Source: a virus | Strand: one strand, 5' to 3' | DNA length: 33,147 bases | Virus record (IMG/VR): IMGVR_UViG_3300009109_000019 | Coordinates: 1 to 33,147 of that record | In this document: in pieces, positions 1-5,976 of the stretch | Layout of the letters: each line of letters begins with the position of its first letter | How positions within the stretch are numbered: the first letter of the stretch is position 1 | The notes under the pieces: model-generated | What the model was told of the DNA's origin: nothing | What the model saw: the letters and a program-made list of their open reading frames with translations, nothing else | The model's database searches: none | Made by a program: the position numbers and the translations under genes

Positions 1-309
1 GTGCGTGGCGGTGGCGGCATCGGTGGGATCTGGCCGCCGATCAAACGGCATCAGGCCCGCCTTCAGGGCAACCCGTCGACGGCGCACGACATCATGTGCA
101 TCGGGCACTGGCACCAGTTGGTGCTCGCCCCATCCTCCGGTCTCGTCGTGAACGGCTCCCCGAAGGGATGGGACGAGTACGCTGCCACCTCAGCGTTTGA
201 GCATCACCCGCATGACACGGCACAGGCTTGTTTCTGGGTGACGCCGGAGCACGGTGTGACGATGGCGGCACCGGCGTTCGTCGTTGACCGGAAGGCTGAG
301 GGCTGGTGA
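1..309 (+). CDS. Calcineurin-like metallophosphoesterase, C-terminal fragment (5' end missing)
   Basis: This is the C-terminal 102 residues of a gene cut by the window edge. The reading frame is open from base 1, so the first GTG need not be a start. It contains GHWHQ near residue 36, the GHxH metal-binding signature of calcineurin-like phosphoesterases, followed by a hydrophobic strand and the segment VVNGSPKGWDEY, which is typical of the end of the fold. The N-terminal half appears to be the open frame at the very end of the window (32891-33147), so this gene spans the junction of a circular genome. It lies directly before the holin gene in the lysis block. Its role in the phage is unknown; phosphoesterases of this kind act on phosphodiesters or nucleic acids. 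The family call is fairly secure, the substrate is not. Confidence 0.7.
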   Translation: MRGGGGIGGIWPPIKRHQARLQGNPSTAHDIMCIGHWHQLVLAPSSGLVVNGSPKGWDEYAATSAFEHHPHDTAQACFWVTPEHGVTMAAPAFVVDRKAEGW

Positions 310-397
310 ACCGGTCTCGCCGGGGTGCCGCGGCGTGGCAAAGTGGGTGCCCTACCCGGCCGAGGATCGGCCGCTACGCGAACGCCTGGAGGCACCC

Positions 398-607
398 ATG
401 AGCAGCATCACCCGCAAGCAAGCCCTGGACCTGATCGAACGAGCCGCCGCCACTGCGGTCCAGGCGTTCCTCGCCACGTGGGTCGTTGGTGACCTCGGGT
501 CACTGAAGGCCGCCGGAGTCGCGGCGGCTGCCGCTGCCCTCGCTGTCGTGAAGGGTTGGGCAGCGAGGGTGCTGCCGATCGGTGACGACTCCGCCAGTCT
601 CGTCTGA
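398..607 (+). CDS. Holin, r1t-type
   Basis: A 69-residue protein with two hydrophobic stretches (about residues 13-27 and 32-50) separated by a short GDLGSLKAAG turn. The C-terminus GDDSASLV is a hallmark of r1t-type holins in actinobacterial phages. The start is ATG 398, preceded by CTGGAGG; an upstream in-frame GTG would add residues inside the previous gene's end. Holins form lesions in the cytoplasmic membrane and time release of the endolysin, here the amidase at 31919-32686. On the circular map it closes the lysis operon, just before the 614-662 hairpin. Confidence 0.8.
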   Translation: MSSITRKQALDLIERAAATAVQAFLATWVVGDLGSLKAAGVAAAAAALAVVKGWAARVLPIGDDSASLV

Positions 608-613
608 AACGCG

Positions 614-662
614 GAACCGCCCCGCCGCAGGCTGGCGCACAACAGCAGCGGCGGGGCGGTTC
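614..662. terminator. Bidirectional terminator-like hairpin
   Basis: A perfect 15-bp inverted repeat (614-628 with 648-662, loop 19 bases) between convergent transcripts: the plus-strand lysis genes ending at 607 and the minus-strand operon ending at 802. It has no T-tract. It follows the sequence TGAAACGCGGA, which also precedes the hairpin at 18044-18082, suggesting one terminator family. The interval 663-801 shows no credible gene. Confidence 0.6.
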
Positions 663-801
663 GGCTGCCTACGGTCCCCGGAGTTGGACAGGGGCCAGGA
701 TCGGTGAGCGAACACCGCCCTGGCAGGCAGCGGGTCGGCCGCATCAACCACCAAGAAGTGGGCCGACAGGTCAGTTGTCAATGTCAGGGTAGCCGCTGCC
801 G

Positions 802-1041
802 TCACCGGCGGGAATGGGGTTTCCGACGGGTTTGTGACCGCCGCCGGTCGCGGTCGTAGTCGGCTTGCGCTCGGCGGCATCGTGAGCATCGGCAGCCCTG
901 CACGTAGCCGGTGCGAGTGCCGCACTTCGATCGGGCCTCGCGGGGCACCGGGTCCGGCTCAGGAACGGGCAGCAGGTCGTCACCACGGATGCGGCGCAGT
1001 TCCTCCAGGGTGATGCCGTCAGCGTCGGGGTCGAAGCCCAC
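802..1041 (-). CDS. Small Cys-rich phage protein of unknown function
   Basis: A 79-residue protein starting at GTG 1041, chosen because GGGAGG lies 6 bases upstream; longer in-frame versions run into the WhiB gene. The C-terminal half contains CGTRTGYVQGCRCSRCRRA, with four Cys in a C-x10-C-x-C-x2-C pattern. This recurs in actinophage proteins of unknown function and may bind zinc. The tail is strongly basic. It overlaps the end of the upstream WhiB gene by 23 bases and is the last gene of the eight-gene minus operon. No function can be assigned; nucleic-acid binding is a guess from the charge and the Cys pattern. Confidence 0.6.
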   Translation of the reverse strand: MGFDPDADGITLEELRRIRGDDLLPVPEPDPVPREARSKCGTRTGYVQGCRCSRCRRAQADYDRDRRRSQTRRKPHSRR

Positions 1042-1315
1042 GGTCGGCCTCCCGTTGTCGTAGGGGTTGTTCCTTCGCTGCGAGTGAGTCGAACGCTGCG
1101 GCTGGTGTGCCGTGGTCGCGGAGTGCCCGCCAGCGTTGCCCGGATCGGCAGCCGCCGCGAATGTAGTGCACCTCGTGCTTCGCGGCACCGTCCTCCATGT
1201 TGAGTGCTTCGGTCAGGCACGGCTCCCACACGGGGCAGGTGCGGCAGGTTGTGACCCGCACGTCAGCCGGGTCACCGCCATCGTCGCACGCTGCGTGATG
1301 CCACCAGCCGGTCAC
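1019..1315 (-). CDS. WhiB-family iron-sulfur transcription factor (distal copy)
   Basis: 98 residues with the four-Cys WhiB signature: C10, then C24-x2-C27-x5-C33 in TCRTCPVWEPCL. A YIRGG turn (51-55) and basic RSGQRWRALR follow, matching the usual G[V/I]WGG turn and DNA-binding tail. WhiB proteins bind a 4Fe-4S cluster and contact region 4 of the principal sigma factor. The usual tryptophan of the turn is replaced by arginine, so it diverges from the WhiB at 7898. The start is GTG 1315, overlapping the previous gene's TGA (CAGTGACCGG). It could modulate host or phage promoters, including the -10-dominated ones in this window; that is inference. Confidence 0.8.
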   Translation of the reverse strand: MTGWWHHAACDDGGDPADVRVTTCRTCPVWEPCLTEALNMEDGAAKHEVHYIRGGCRSGQRWRALRDHGTPAAAFDSLAAKEQPLRQREADRGLRPRR

Positions 1316-1752
1316 TGGTCACCCTCGTGGTCCTGATCCATCAGCCCGGCATACAAGGCGAACGCCGCCTCCCATCGCGTCGGATGGATGATGCGGGCAC
1401 CCAGCGCCGTCTGCCATTGAGAGCGGGTGGGGACGTGCTCCCACGGTCCCGCAAGATGCAGGCACTGTGACTTGTCGGGGGACCATGCCCCCCACATCAT
1501 GTTGGTGGTAGAGGGACCCCAGTATGGGTGATAGGAACTCTGACTGGCCCCGATGATGGTGCCGATGGGCAGGGCTCCCATCGTCAAGTGGTATTCCTTC
1601 ATCGTGAGCCCGAGATGGACAGCCAGGAGTGGCGAGCGTTCGCTGTAGGTGATCGTCGTTTCAGCGAGCACCTTCGCGTATTGCTTCGGTGTGAGGGGCG
1701 GCGCTAACTCCTCCAGCCGCTCGACCACCTCGTGAGCGATCACGCCGGTCAC
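1312..1752 (-). CDS. Hypothetical phage protein
   Basis: 146 residues from GTG 1752, a GTGA overlap with the upstream stop; the in-frame GTG at 1791 would run back into that gene. The N-terminal third (EVVERLEELAPPLTPKQYAK) looks helical. The middle is rich in aromatic and small residues and ends with an AFALYAGLMDQD helix. No catalytic motif, membrane segment or known family was recognised. It is translationally coupled on both sides (CAGTGACCGG at 1752 and 1315) and its product level is probably tied to its neighbours. Confidence 0.6.
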   Translation of the reverse strand: MTGVIAHEVVERLEELAPPLTPKQYAKVLAETTITYSERSPLLAVHLGLTMKEYHLTMGALPIGTIIGASQSSYHPYWGPSTTNMMWGAWSPDKSQCLHLAGPWEHVPTRSQWQTALGARIIHPTRWEAAFALYAGLMDQDHEGDQ

Positions 1753-1910
1753 TGGTCGCACCCATCTTCGTCGAGTCGTCCGGCAGTCCACTGTCGTTCA
1801 GCCTGCCGGTCGAACGCCTTCTCGGCCTGCCGGAGCAGATGGTCGTCGTAGCCGCAGGCGCACAGGTCACCGAGTTGGGCAGGGCAGCGGCGGGCATGTC
1901 CGGCGGTCAC
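1749..1910 (-). CDS. Very small Cys-containing protein
   Basis: A 53-residue frame between two coupled genes. GTG 1910 overlaps the TGA of the DnaJ-type gene and its own TGA overlaps the next GTG. The sequence has RRCPAQLGDLCACGYDDH (C9, C17, C19, then H24), a possible half zinc knuckle, followed by a charged helix RQAEKAFDRQAERQW. It fills the only gap in an otherwise gapless operon, which is the main argument that it is real. Function unknown. Confidence 0.6.
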   Translation of the reverse strand: MTAGHARRCPAQLGDLCACGYDDHLLRQAEKAFDRQAERQWTAGRLDEDGCDQ

Positions 1911-2125
1911 TTGTCGACCGCCTTCGCGTAGGCGTGGTCAGCGAGGTCCCAGGCGCTCGGTGTCCACGGTTCGACCGTGCCTTCACCGTCGCACTCGGCG
2001 CAGGTGCCTTCGCCGTCGCATGGGGTGCAGGCGTCCTCGGTGTCTCGCCGTTCGCCGGTGCCGTCGCATGTCTGGCACTCGCCGGTGCTGCGGCACAGGT
2101 CGCAGTCGACCGGTTCGCCGCTCAC
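1907..2125 (-). CDS. DnaJ-type zinc-finger protein without a J domain
   Basis: 72 residues, most of them CxxC repeats of DnaJ central-domain type: CDLC, CQTCDGTG, CTPCDGEG and CAECDGEG (residues about 8-49). That is four CxxC pairs, enough for two zinc sites, as in the Cys-rich region of Hsp40. There is no J domain and no substrate-binding C-terminal domain, so it cannot be a complete Hsp40. The short C-terminal tail ends AYAKAVDK. The start is GTG 2125, overlapping the upstream TGA. Similar short proteins are common in actinophages; the role is unknown, with protein or nucleic-acid binding plausible. Confidence 0.7.
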   Translation of the reverse strand: MSGEPVDCDLCRSTGECQTCDGTGERRDTEDACTPCDGEGTCAECDGEGTVEPWTPSAWDLADHAYAKAVDK

Positions 2126-2355
2126 GATGCCGCCTTCGGCTGGTGGGTCAACGTGTGGCGGGCGGACTTGAGCACGCCGATCAGGTCTCCCGCCTCGGTG
2201 AAGGTCACGCCCGGCTCGGCGCTGTCGATGATGTCATCGATCTCGGCCAGCAGGTCGCGGATGAACCAGTGCTGCTTGAGGGTCATGGGGCCGCTCATCT
2301 TGCGGCGCTGCTCCGTCGGCGTCGGACCTCCGCTGCCTACGTGTGTCTTGTGCAT
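2122..2355 (-). CDS. Hypothetical protein with MTLKQHWFIRDLL motif
   Basis: 77 residues from ATG 2355, preceded by AAGGAGAGAGCA and by the longest CCAACCACCAA leader in the window. Residues about 20-40 (SGPMTLKQHWFIRDLLAEID) resemble a short helical module, often T-x-K-Q-x-x-[FY]-[IL]-x-x-L-L, seen at the ends of many phage and plasmid DNA-metabolism proteins. A second helix (DLIGVLKSARHTL) follows. This is only a motif resemblance; the function is unknown. It is coupled to the DnaJ-type gene by GTGA. Confidence 0.6.
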   Translation of the reverse strand: MHKTHVGSGGPTPTEQRRKMSGPMTLKQHWFIRDLLAEIDDIIDSAEPGVTFTEAGDLIGVLKSARHTLTHQPKAAS

Positions 2356-2392
2356 TGCTCTCTCCTTGGTTGGTGGTTGGTGGTTGGTGGTT
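2356..2392 (-). repeat. CCAACCACCAA leader element upstream of a ribosome site
   Basis: On the minus strand, tandem copies of ACCACCA/ACCAACC units run from the TAA of the upstream gene directly into AAGGAGAG and ATG 2355. Related but shorter copies precede the minus genes starting at 2906, 5976, 7823, 15127, 15609, 23654 and 23915, and lie within the first codons of those starting at 3295, 15769 and 18367. A weaker plus-strand copy precedes ATG 20626. The element is C/A-rich and cannot fold, consistent with an open ribosome-loading region or a protein or RNA binding site. Confidence 0.75.
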
Positions 2393-2906
2393 AGAACAGG
2401 TCGATGGTGTTGGCGATGCCGGTGCCGTCGTGGACCGGCGTACCGAAGTCCGTCTGGACGTAGGCGACGTGGACGCTGGTCAGACCGGAGAAGCCCTTGC
2501 CGGAGCCTCGGGTGACGACCTTCGCCGGGGCCGACACGAGGCCGAGCCGGTAGCCCTTCTTCTCGTAGGTGGCCTGGCGCTTGGCGTCGGACACGAACTC
2601 GCCGGTGAACCGGGACTCGCTCCAGTCCCAGCCGTCCAGGATCGCCCAGCACGGGCCGTACCGGCCGACGATCTGCTTGGCGGGCACGAGGTTGCCGTCG
2701 AGGTCGTAGAGGGCCGTGAACTGGTGGACGCCTCCGGCGTCGATCAGGTCGGCCTCGGCGTCCTTCTTCTCGGCGGTGATGCCGTGCGCCCACTGGCTGA
2801 CGAAGCCATCGGTGTCGCAGCGGTCGAACGAGTCGTCGGCTGCCTGCCGGTCGCGGGTGGCCTGCTCACGCAGGTCGGCGGCGGTGGGCTCGGTGGTGGT
2901 GCTCAT
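2391..2906 (-). CDS. Hypothetical phage protein
   Basis: 171 residues from ATG 2906, with leader ACCAACCACCAACAAGGAGAACCAC. The N-terminal third is charged and probably helical (about residues 8-50). The rest is a compact alpha/beta sequence with YGPCWAILDGWDWSESRF and a long KGYRLGLVSAPAKVV strand region. I recognise no family or catalytic motif. It is the second gene of the operon that starts at the 3325 promoter. The larger open frame in the other register over this region lacks a ribosome site and is an overlap artefact. Confidence 0.65.
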   Translation of the reverse strand: MSTTTEPTAADLREQATRDRQAADDSFDRCDTDGFVSQWAHGITAEKKDAEADLIDAGGVHQFTALYDLDGNLVPAKQIVGRYGPCWAILDGWDWSESRFTGEFVSDAKRQATYEKKGYRLGLVSAPAKVVTRGSGKGFSGLTSVHVAYVQTDFGTPVHDGTGIANTIDLF

Positions 2907-2983
2907 GTGGTTCTCCTTGTTGGTGGTTGGTTCGTCCCTGCCGAGGCCTCGAACCTCGGTGGCTGCCAGCCAGGGGTGGGTGG

Positions 2984-3295
2984 TTAGACCCTGTGGGTGC
3001 TGCGGTACCGCTCCGCTGCCACGTACATGGCGTTGTCGAGTCGCAGTGCGGCTTTGCCGAGGGCCCGGAGGAACGGGTCCTCGTCCTGGGTGAAGTCGCT
3101 GTAGAAGTTGGCGTCGCTGGCGAGTTCGATCCAACCATCGGAGTCCGGTTCGACTACGATGACGACGCGAGTTGTTGAGGAGGTGACGACGGTCGGGACG
3201 GGCAGATCACGGGAGATGTGATCGTCCCAGAACTTGCGGCCGATGGTGATGGTGGTGGTCACGGGATGGGTCTCCTTGGTGGTGGTTGCTTCCAT
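2984..3295 (-). CDS. Hypothetical protein, first gene of leaderless operon, two possible starts
   Basis: 103 residues from ATG 3295. That ATG lies 6-7 bases after the -10 box of a strong promoter, so the mRNA should begin at the start codon. An in-frame GTG at 3262 is preceded by AAGGAGACCCATCC and would give a 92-residue form; the CAACCACCACC leader lies in frame between the two starts, encoding Ala-Thr-Thr-Thr. The protein is beta-rich (TRVVIVVEPDSDGWIEL) with a C-terminal helix RALGKAALRLDNAMYVAAERY. Family unknown. The intergenic stretch 2940-2958 contains a small hairpin (CCGAGG/CCTCGG). Confidence 0.65.
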   Translation of the reverse strand: MEATTTKETHPVTTTITIGRKFWDDHISRDLPVPTVVTSSTTRVVIVVEPDSDGWIELASDANFYSDFTQDEDPFLRALGKAALRLDNAMYVAAERYRSTHRV

Positions 3296-3330
3296 GACCT
3301 CATTATTACATATTCCCCCGGCTATGTCTA
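3296..3330 (-). promoter_or_regulatory. Sigma70-like promoter giving a leaderless mRNA
   Basis: Minus strand: -35 TAGACA (3325-3330), 16-base spacer, -10 TAATAA (3303-3308), then 7 bases to ATG 3295. The flanks GACATAGCC and AGGTCATGG recur at the 18368-18401 promoter. It drives the eight-gene operon ending at 802. Confidence 0.75.
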
Positions 3331-3349
3331 GCCTTTCGTGCGGATTCTT

Positions 3350-3451
3350 TCACCGCCTCCGCAGCAGCCAGAACTGGGCGACCAGCAGGGCGACCGTCCC
3401 GACTGCCATCACGACCAGCGCCGCTGCCGTCACTGGCGGCTCGACCGCCAT
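3350..3451 (-). CDS. 33-residue single-span membrane peptide
   Basis: ATG 3451 opens a 33-residue frame: a short MAVEPPV head, one hydrophobic span of about 21 residues (ALVVMAVGTVALLVAQFWLL), and RRR at the end. The positive-inside rule suggests the C-terminus is cytoplasmic. It overlaps the other tiny membrane frame by 22 bases and lies at the end of the DNA-metabolism operon. Such mini-membrane proteins are often missed by gene callers. Possible jobs include accessory holin or spanin, superinfection exclusion or host-membrane modulation; none is shown. There is no strong ribosome site, so translation may depend on coupling. Confidence 0.5.
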   Translation of the reverse strand: MAVEPPVTAAALVVMAVGTVALLVAQFWLLRRR

Positions 3452-3516
3452 GTGTCACCCGCGACGACCAGGACCGCCACCAGCACCCCGAGCACGAGCG
3501 GCACGACGGCGTTCAC
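3430..3516 (-). CDS. 28-residue single-span membrane peptide
   Basis: GTG 3516 overlaps the TGA of the HTH gene and opens a 28-residue frame. VNAVVPLVLGVLVAVLVVAG is an almost pure membrane span and DTWRSSRQ the cytoplasmic tail. The GTGA coupling is the same as at other junctions in this genome, which supports it as real. It forms an overlapping pair with the peptide ending at 3350. Function unknown. Confidence 0.5.
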   Translation of the reverse strand: MNAVVPLVLGVLVAVLVVAGDTWRSSRQ

Positions 3517-3755
3517 GACGCGGCCTTCGCTTTACGCCAGTCGCCCGTACGGCGACGCTCCCCGAGGGCGTCCTCCCGGTGGCGGCGGATCTCCAGATAC
3601 ACGGTCTGCTTGGCGACACCGGCCTCGGCGGCGAGGTCCTGCTGACGGGCACCGGCCTTGTTGAGTTGGTACCACGCTGCCCGGCGGGAGGCAGACAGGT
3701 CGGCGACCTGGGCCAGCAGTTTGTGAATGGCGGCGGTCATCTCGGTGGGGGTCAT
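3513..3755 (-). CDS. Helix-turn-helix DNA-binding protein
   Basis: 80 residues from ATG 3755, after AAGGAGCAACTG. The core RQQDLAAEAGVAKQTVYLEIRRHRE (about residues 37-61) is a clear helix-turn-helix of the homeodomain-like, resolvase or TetR kind; it resembles helix-turn-helix repeats that choose DNA sites in short phage regulators. The N-terminal helix HKLLAQVADLSASRRAAWYQL may dimerise. It sits late in the DNA-metabolism operon. A transcription regulator is likely, but its targets are unknown. Confidence 0.7.
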   Translation of the reverse strand: MTPTEMTAAIHKLLAQVADLSASRRAAWYQLNKAGARQQDLAAEAGVAKQTVYLEIRRHREDALGERRRTGDWRKAKAAS

Positions 3756-3767
3756 CAGTTGCTCCTT

Positions 3768-3950
3768 CTAGTTGAGATCGGGTCGGTCGGCCCATCGGCC
3801 TGAGCCGGGACTGGGTGGGCGGTTGGGGCGGTGCCGCGGATGCGGCGGAATGTCGTCCGGCGGCGGCTCCGAATCGAGGGTGCCGTCAGCGAGGCGGCGA
3901 CGGAGGTCTCGCACGGCTGCCAACCCGGCAGCGCGCCGGTCACGACTCAT
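3768..3950 (-). CDS. Small Arg/Pro-rich protein
   Basis: 60 residues from ATG 3950, which overlaps the end of the RusA gene by 11 bases. The N-terminal half is a basic amphipathic helix (SRDRRAAGLAAVRDLRRRLA). The C-terminal half is proline- and charge-rich and likely disordered. The MSRDR-W/R-A start is shared with the small protein starting at 4985, so these two may be related. No function is recognised; nucleic-acid binding is possible from the charge. Confidence 0.55.
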   Translation of the reverse strand: MSRDRRAAGLAAVRDLRRRLADGTLDSEPPPDDIPPHPRHRPNRPPSPGSGRWADRPDLN

Positions 3951-4353
3951 GCCCATCGCTGAGCACCTCAGTGACGACGACTCGGAGACCGTCACGGCCC
4001 ACAACCTGAGTCGGTAGAAACGTGAGCGAGTGAACGAACCTGGGGTCGTCGTCGTCGATGACTCCGGCGTCAACGATGCCGTCGATGGCGGCCTTCACGG
4101 CAGGCAGGCACGCCGCCACATCTTGGATGCCTCGCCGGTCCTTCGCGAGCGGCACCGCTGCGATCTTGACAGCGGTCAGGCGGGGCACCTGCTGGCCGAG
4201 GGCCAGCCAGCCGAATCGTTCTCGGCACTCACGAACATGGGCGGCGCGCTTGTGGAAGTGCCACGACCGCTCGGCGTTGACGGTCCACGGGCGCGTGTCG
4301 TCCTCCAAGATCCAGCGTCGTGCCAGCCGGGTCGGTTCGATGTCGATGGTCAT
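3940..4353 (-). CDS. RusA-like Holliday-junction resolvase
   Basis: 137 residues, close to the usual 120-140 for RusA. The family core is visible: KDRRGIQD (71-78), PAVKAAIDGIVDAGVIDDDD (84-103), then a strand ending VVVTEV. The acidic residues D78, D91 and D100-103 match the metal-binding aspartates; the typical D-x-D-N is changed to Q-D-V, so catalytic geometry may differ. RusA dimers cut four-way junctions, which fits late processing of recombination intermediates made by the RecT-like protein. ATG 4353 follows GCTGGGGGC. It lies 9 bases after the HNH gene. Confidence 0.75.
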   Translation of the reverse strand: MTIDIEPTRLARRWILEDDTRPWTVNAERSWHFHKRAAHVRECRERFGWLALGQQVPRLTAVKIAAVPLAKDRRGIQDVAACLPAVKAAIDGIVDAGVIDDDDPRFVHSLTFLPTQVVGRDGLRVVVTEVLSDGHES

Positions 4354-4362
4354 GCCCCCAGC

Positions 4363-4770
4363 CTAGCCGTCGGAAGCCCGACGAAGTAGCCCTAGTGAGG
4401 TCGCGGCCTCTGGGTGGCTGTGAATCCACTCGTGGCAGTGACGGCAGATCGCAATGGTGTTGGCCGGGTCGAGCGCCGACCCGCCCCTCGCCCTGGTCAA
4501 CGGTTCGTGCAGTTCAGCCGCGTATCCCAGGCAGCCCCATCCGGCGTCAAGCCGGTCGGCTTGCTCCGGGGTGAACCGAGTAAGCCGCCACGAACGAATC
4601 GACCGCCCGGCTTCGCAGGTTGGGCGGCGTGCCAACTCACGGGCCACGAGTGCCCGGCGTTCGTTCTGTTCACGGCGACGCTTCGGCGACATGGCAGCGA
4701 GCCGTGTTCGACGCTTCAGCGGACCGCCTCGAGCCAGCGGGGTGCGACGTGTCAGCGGTGAGCGTTTCAT
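4363..4770 (-). CDS. HNH endonuclease
   Basis: 135 residues from ATG 4770, with GGAGG close upstream. A very basic N-terminus (RSPLTRRTPLARGGPLKRR) is followed by the nuclease core: C80, LHEP with H88, LTRARGG, N104, and CRHCHEWIH with C109, C112, H113 and H117. These are the zinc Cys and the H-N-H metal finger. Its place beside RusA in the DNA-metabolism arm, not next to the terminase, suggests processing or recombination of DNA instead of packaging. A homing enzyme is less likely since it is in a tight operon with ATGA coupling. Confidence 0.8.
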   Translation of the reverse strand: MKRSPLTRRTPLARGGPLKRRTRLAAMSPKRRREQNERRALVARELARRPTCEAGRSIRSWRLTRFTPEQADRLDAGWGCLGYAAELHEPLTRARGGSALDPANTIAICRHCHEWIHSHPEAATSLGLLRRASDG

Positions 4771-4985
4771 CGTCGCCTCCGATGCCACAGGACAGGGCCG
4801 GTCGGGCCGTCGGGTTCGCGGTTCATCAACTCGTTCATCCGGGCGAACGCTGCCGCAACCGGGTCAGCAGGAACCGCCGGGCAGGCAACCTTGACCGGAG
4901 CGTCCGCGAGATCAAAGACACGTCCCCCGGAGGTTGCCCTTCTCCGTGATGATCGCAGGCGGCTAGCCCAACGGTCCCTGCTCAT
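4767..4985 (-). CDS. Hypothetical small protein
   Basis: 72 residues from ATG 4985, which overlaps the upstream TGA (ATGA), and it ends by overlapping ATG 4770. The N-terminus is basic (SRDRWASRLRSSRRRA), the middle FDLADAPVKVACPAVPADPV, and a helix AAAFARMNELMNREPDG follows. Longer versions of this frame run inside the helicase-loader gene. Unknown function. The resemblance of its first residues to the protein starting at 3950 may be chance. Confidence 0.55.
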   Translation of the reverse strand: MSRDRWASRLRSSRRRATSGGRVFDLADAPVKVACPAVPADPVAAAFARMNELMNREPDGPTGPVLWHRRRR

Positions 4986-5428
4986 CCGGCCATCCTTGCA
5001 CGTCGTTCCGCTGCGAGCAGGCGGGCGTACTCGTCGAGGAACCGTCGCCGGTCTAGGTCCGGGCGGCCCGAATCGCACAATGTGCGCCACCCGCCCGCAG
5101 CCTTCACGGCGGCACCGGTCAGGTCGTTGCCCCACTCAGGAGTTTCTGCCCGGCCGGTCGCCCGAATCTGTTCGCAGACTTGCGCCCAGGCGGTCGCCCC
5201 GTCCGGCAGGTCATCGCCGACCTGCCGGACGATTACTTCCTCACGGATCTCCGCTGGTTTCGGAAACCACTTCGACACCCGAACAAGTGTTCGGGCGGCA
5301 GCCATCAAGGCGTCGTCGTTGAGGTCGTCGAGCGCAGCGCAGTACACGTCGACCCTCGCCCGTTCCAGCGTCTGGTCGTGGGCGGTCGTCAGGACCTTTA
5401 GCGCCTCCAGTACTCCTCGGCGGGTCAC
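4982..5428 (-). CDS. Replicative helicase loader-like protein (G39P-type)
   Basis: 148 residues from GTG 5428 (GTGA overlap with the upstream gene). The region from about residue 6 to 70 has the pattern of small phage helicase loaders: a helix ALKVLTTAHDQTLERARVDVYCAALDDLNDD in two parts, then AARTLVRVSKWFPKPAEIRE, whose K-x-F-P-x-x-[AG]-E-[IL]-R end is a useful signature. The C-terminal part has helices around RTLCDSGRPDLDRRRFLDEYARLLAAE. It lies one gene after the O-like replication protein, the usual initiator-loader order. The phage has no helicase in view, so it would load the host enzyme. The family call is from pattern and context. Confidence 0.6.
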   Translation of the reverse strand: MTRRGVLEALKVLTTAHDQTLERARVDVYCAALDDLNDDALMAAARTLVRVSKWFPKPAEIREEVIVRQVGDDLPDGATAWAQVCEQIRATGRAETPEWGNDLTGAAVKAAGGWRTLCDSGRPDLDRRRFLDEYARLLAAERRARMAG

Positions 5429-5976
5429 CAGCCTCGCACCTCGGCGTAGTTGGTGAGCAGGTCGAGGCACGCTGGCGTCAACTCGCCACCCGGGGTGCCC
5501 TGCTTCGTGCCGGTCAGCAGCCCGTCGCGGCGTGCCCGGCTGATGATCTGCGACACCTGGCCGGGAGTGAAGCCGGTGACCTCAGCGAGTCGCTGGCCCG
5601 GCTGCAACGAGTACCCGGCTCGCATCTGCTGCACATACGCCGCAGCCCACGCCGCCGTGTACCCCTTCGGGTATCGCTGGCCCGTGCCAAGCCTGTACGT
5701 CGGCATCCTGTCGGCCCAGTTCACGTCGGCCAGCGGGTCGATGGGTGCCTCGTCATCGGGTTCCGGGTCGGGTTCCGTGTCGATGAACTCCAGCAGGTGG
5801 AGCCGCACCGACCACCGGGACTCGTCCGGCGGGAACCAGCCCTGCTCCGTGTCGTGGACGAGCAGGTTGCTGCCGTCGGCCGCGCCGACGTACTCCTTCA
5901 GGTCGTCCATGTTCAGCAGCAGCGCATGTTCACGTTGCCCTGGGTGCCTCAGATCGACAGTGGTTGTGACTTTCAT
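5425..5976 (-). CDS. Phage protein with C-terminal HTH domain
   Basis: 183 residues from ATG 5976, after AACCAACCAGAAGGAGAACCAGCA. Residues about 1-75 form an unrecognised alpha/beta region with an acidic linker (DTEPDPEPDDEAP). Residues about 108-165 hold AAWAAAYVQQMRAGYSLQPG, then LAEVTGFTPGQVSQIISRARRDGLLT, a helix-turn-helix with a wing-like end. Proteins of this layout are common beside actinophage replication genes. It may bind the origin or regulate the early operon. The gene is coupled at both ends. Confidence 0.65.
   Translation of the reverse strand: MKVTTTVDLRHPGQREHALLLNMDDLKEYVGAADGSNLLVHDTEQGWFPPDESRWSVRLHLLEFIDTEPDPEPDDEAPIDPLADVNWADRMPTYRLGTGQRYPKGYTAAWAAAYVQQMRAGYSLQPGQRLAEVTGFTPGQVSQIISRARRDGLLTGTKQGTPGGELTPACLDLLTNYAEVRGW

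Noticed and set aside
500-925. A minus-strand frame crossing the 614-662 hairpin into the holin
   Set aside because: It would read through a strong terminator-like hairpin and antisense to the holin; no ribosome site. The TTGACA at 774-779 lacks a fitting -10 box.
2122-2793. A 223-codon minus frame with an Arg-rich first part
   Set aside because: Only its last 77 codons, from ATG 2355 with a strong ribosome site, look real; the earlier part is an overlap within the 2391-2906 gene.
4363-4770. HNH gene as the packaging-associated HNH nuclease or a homing enzyme
   Set aside because: It is 5 kb from terL, in a tight opposite-strand operon beside RusA, with ATGA coupling, which suits DNA metabolism better.
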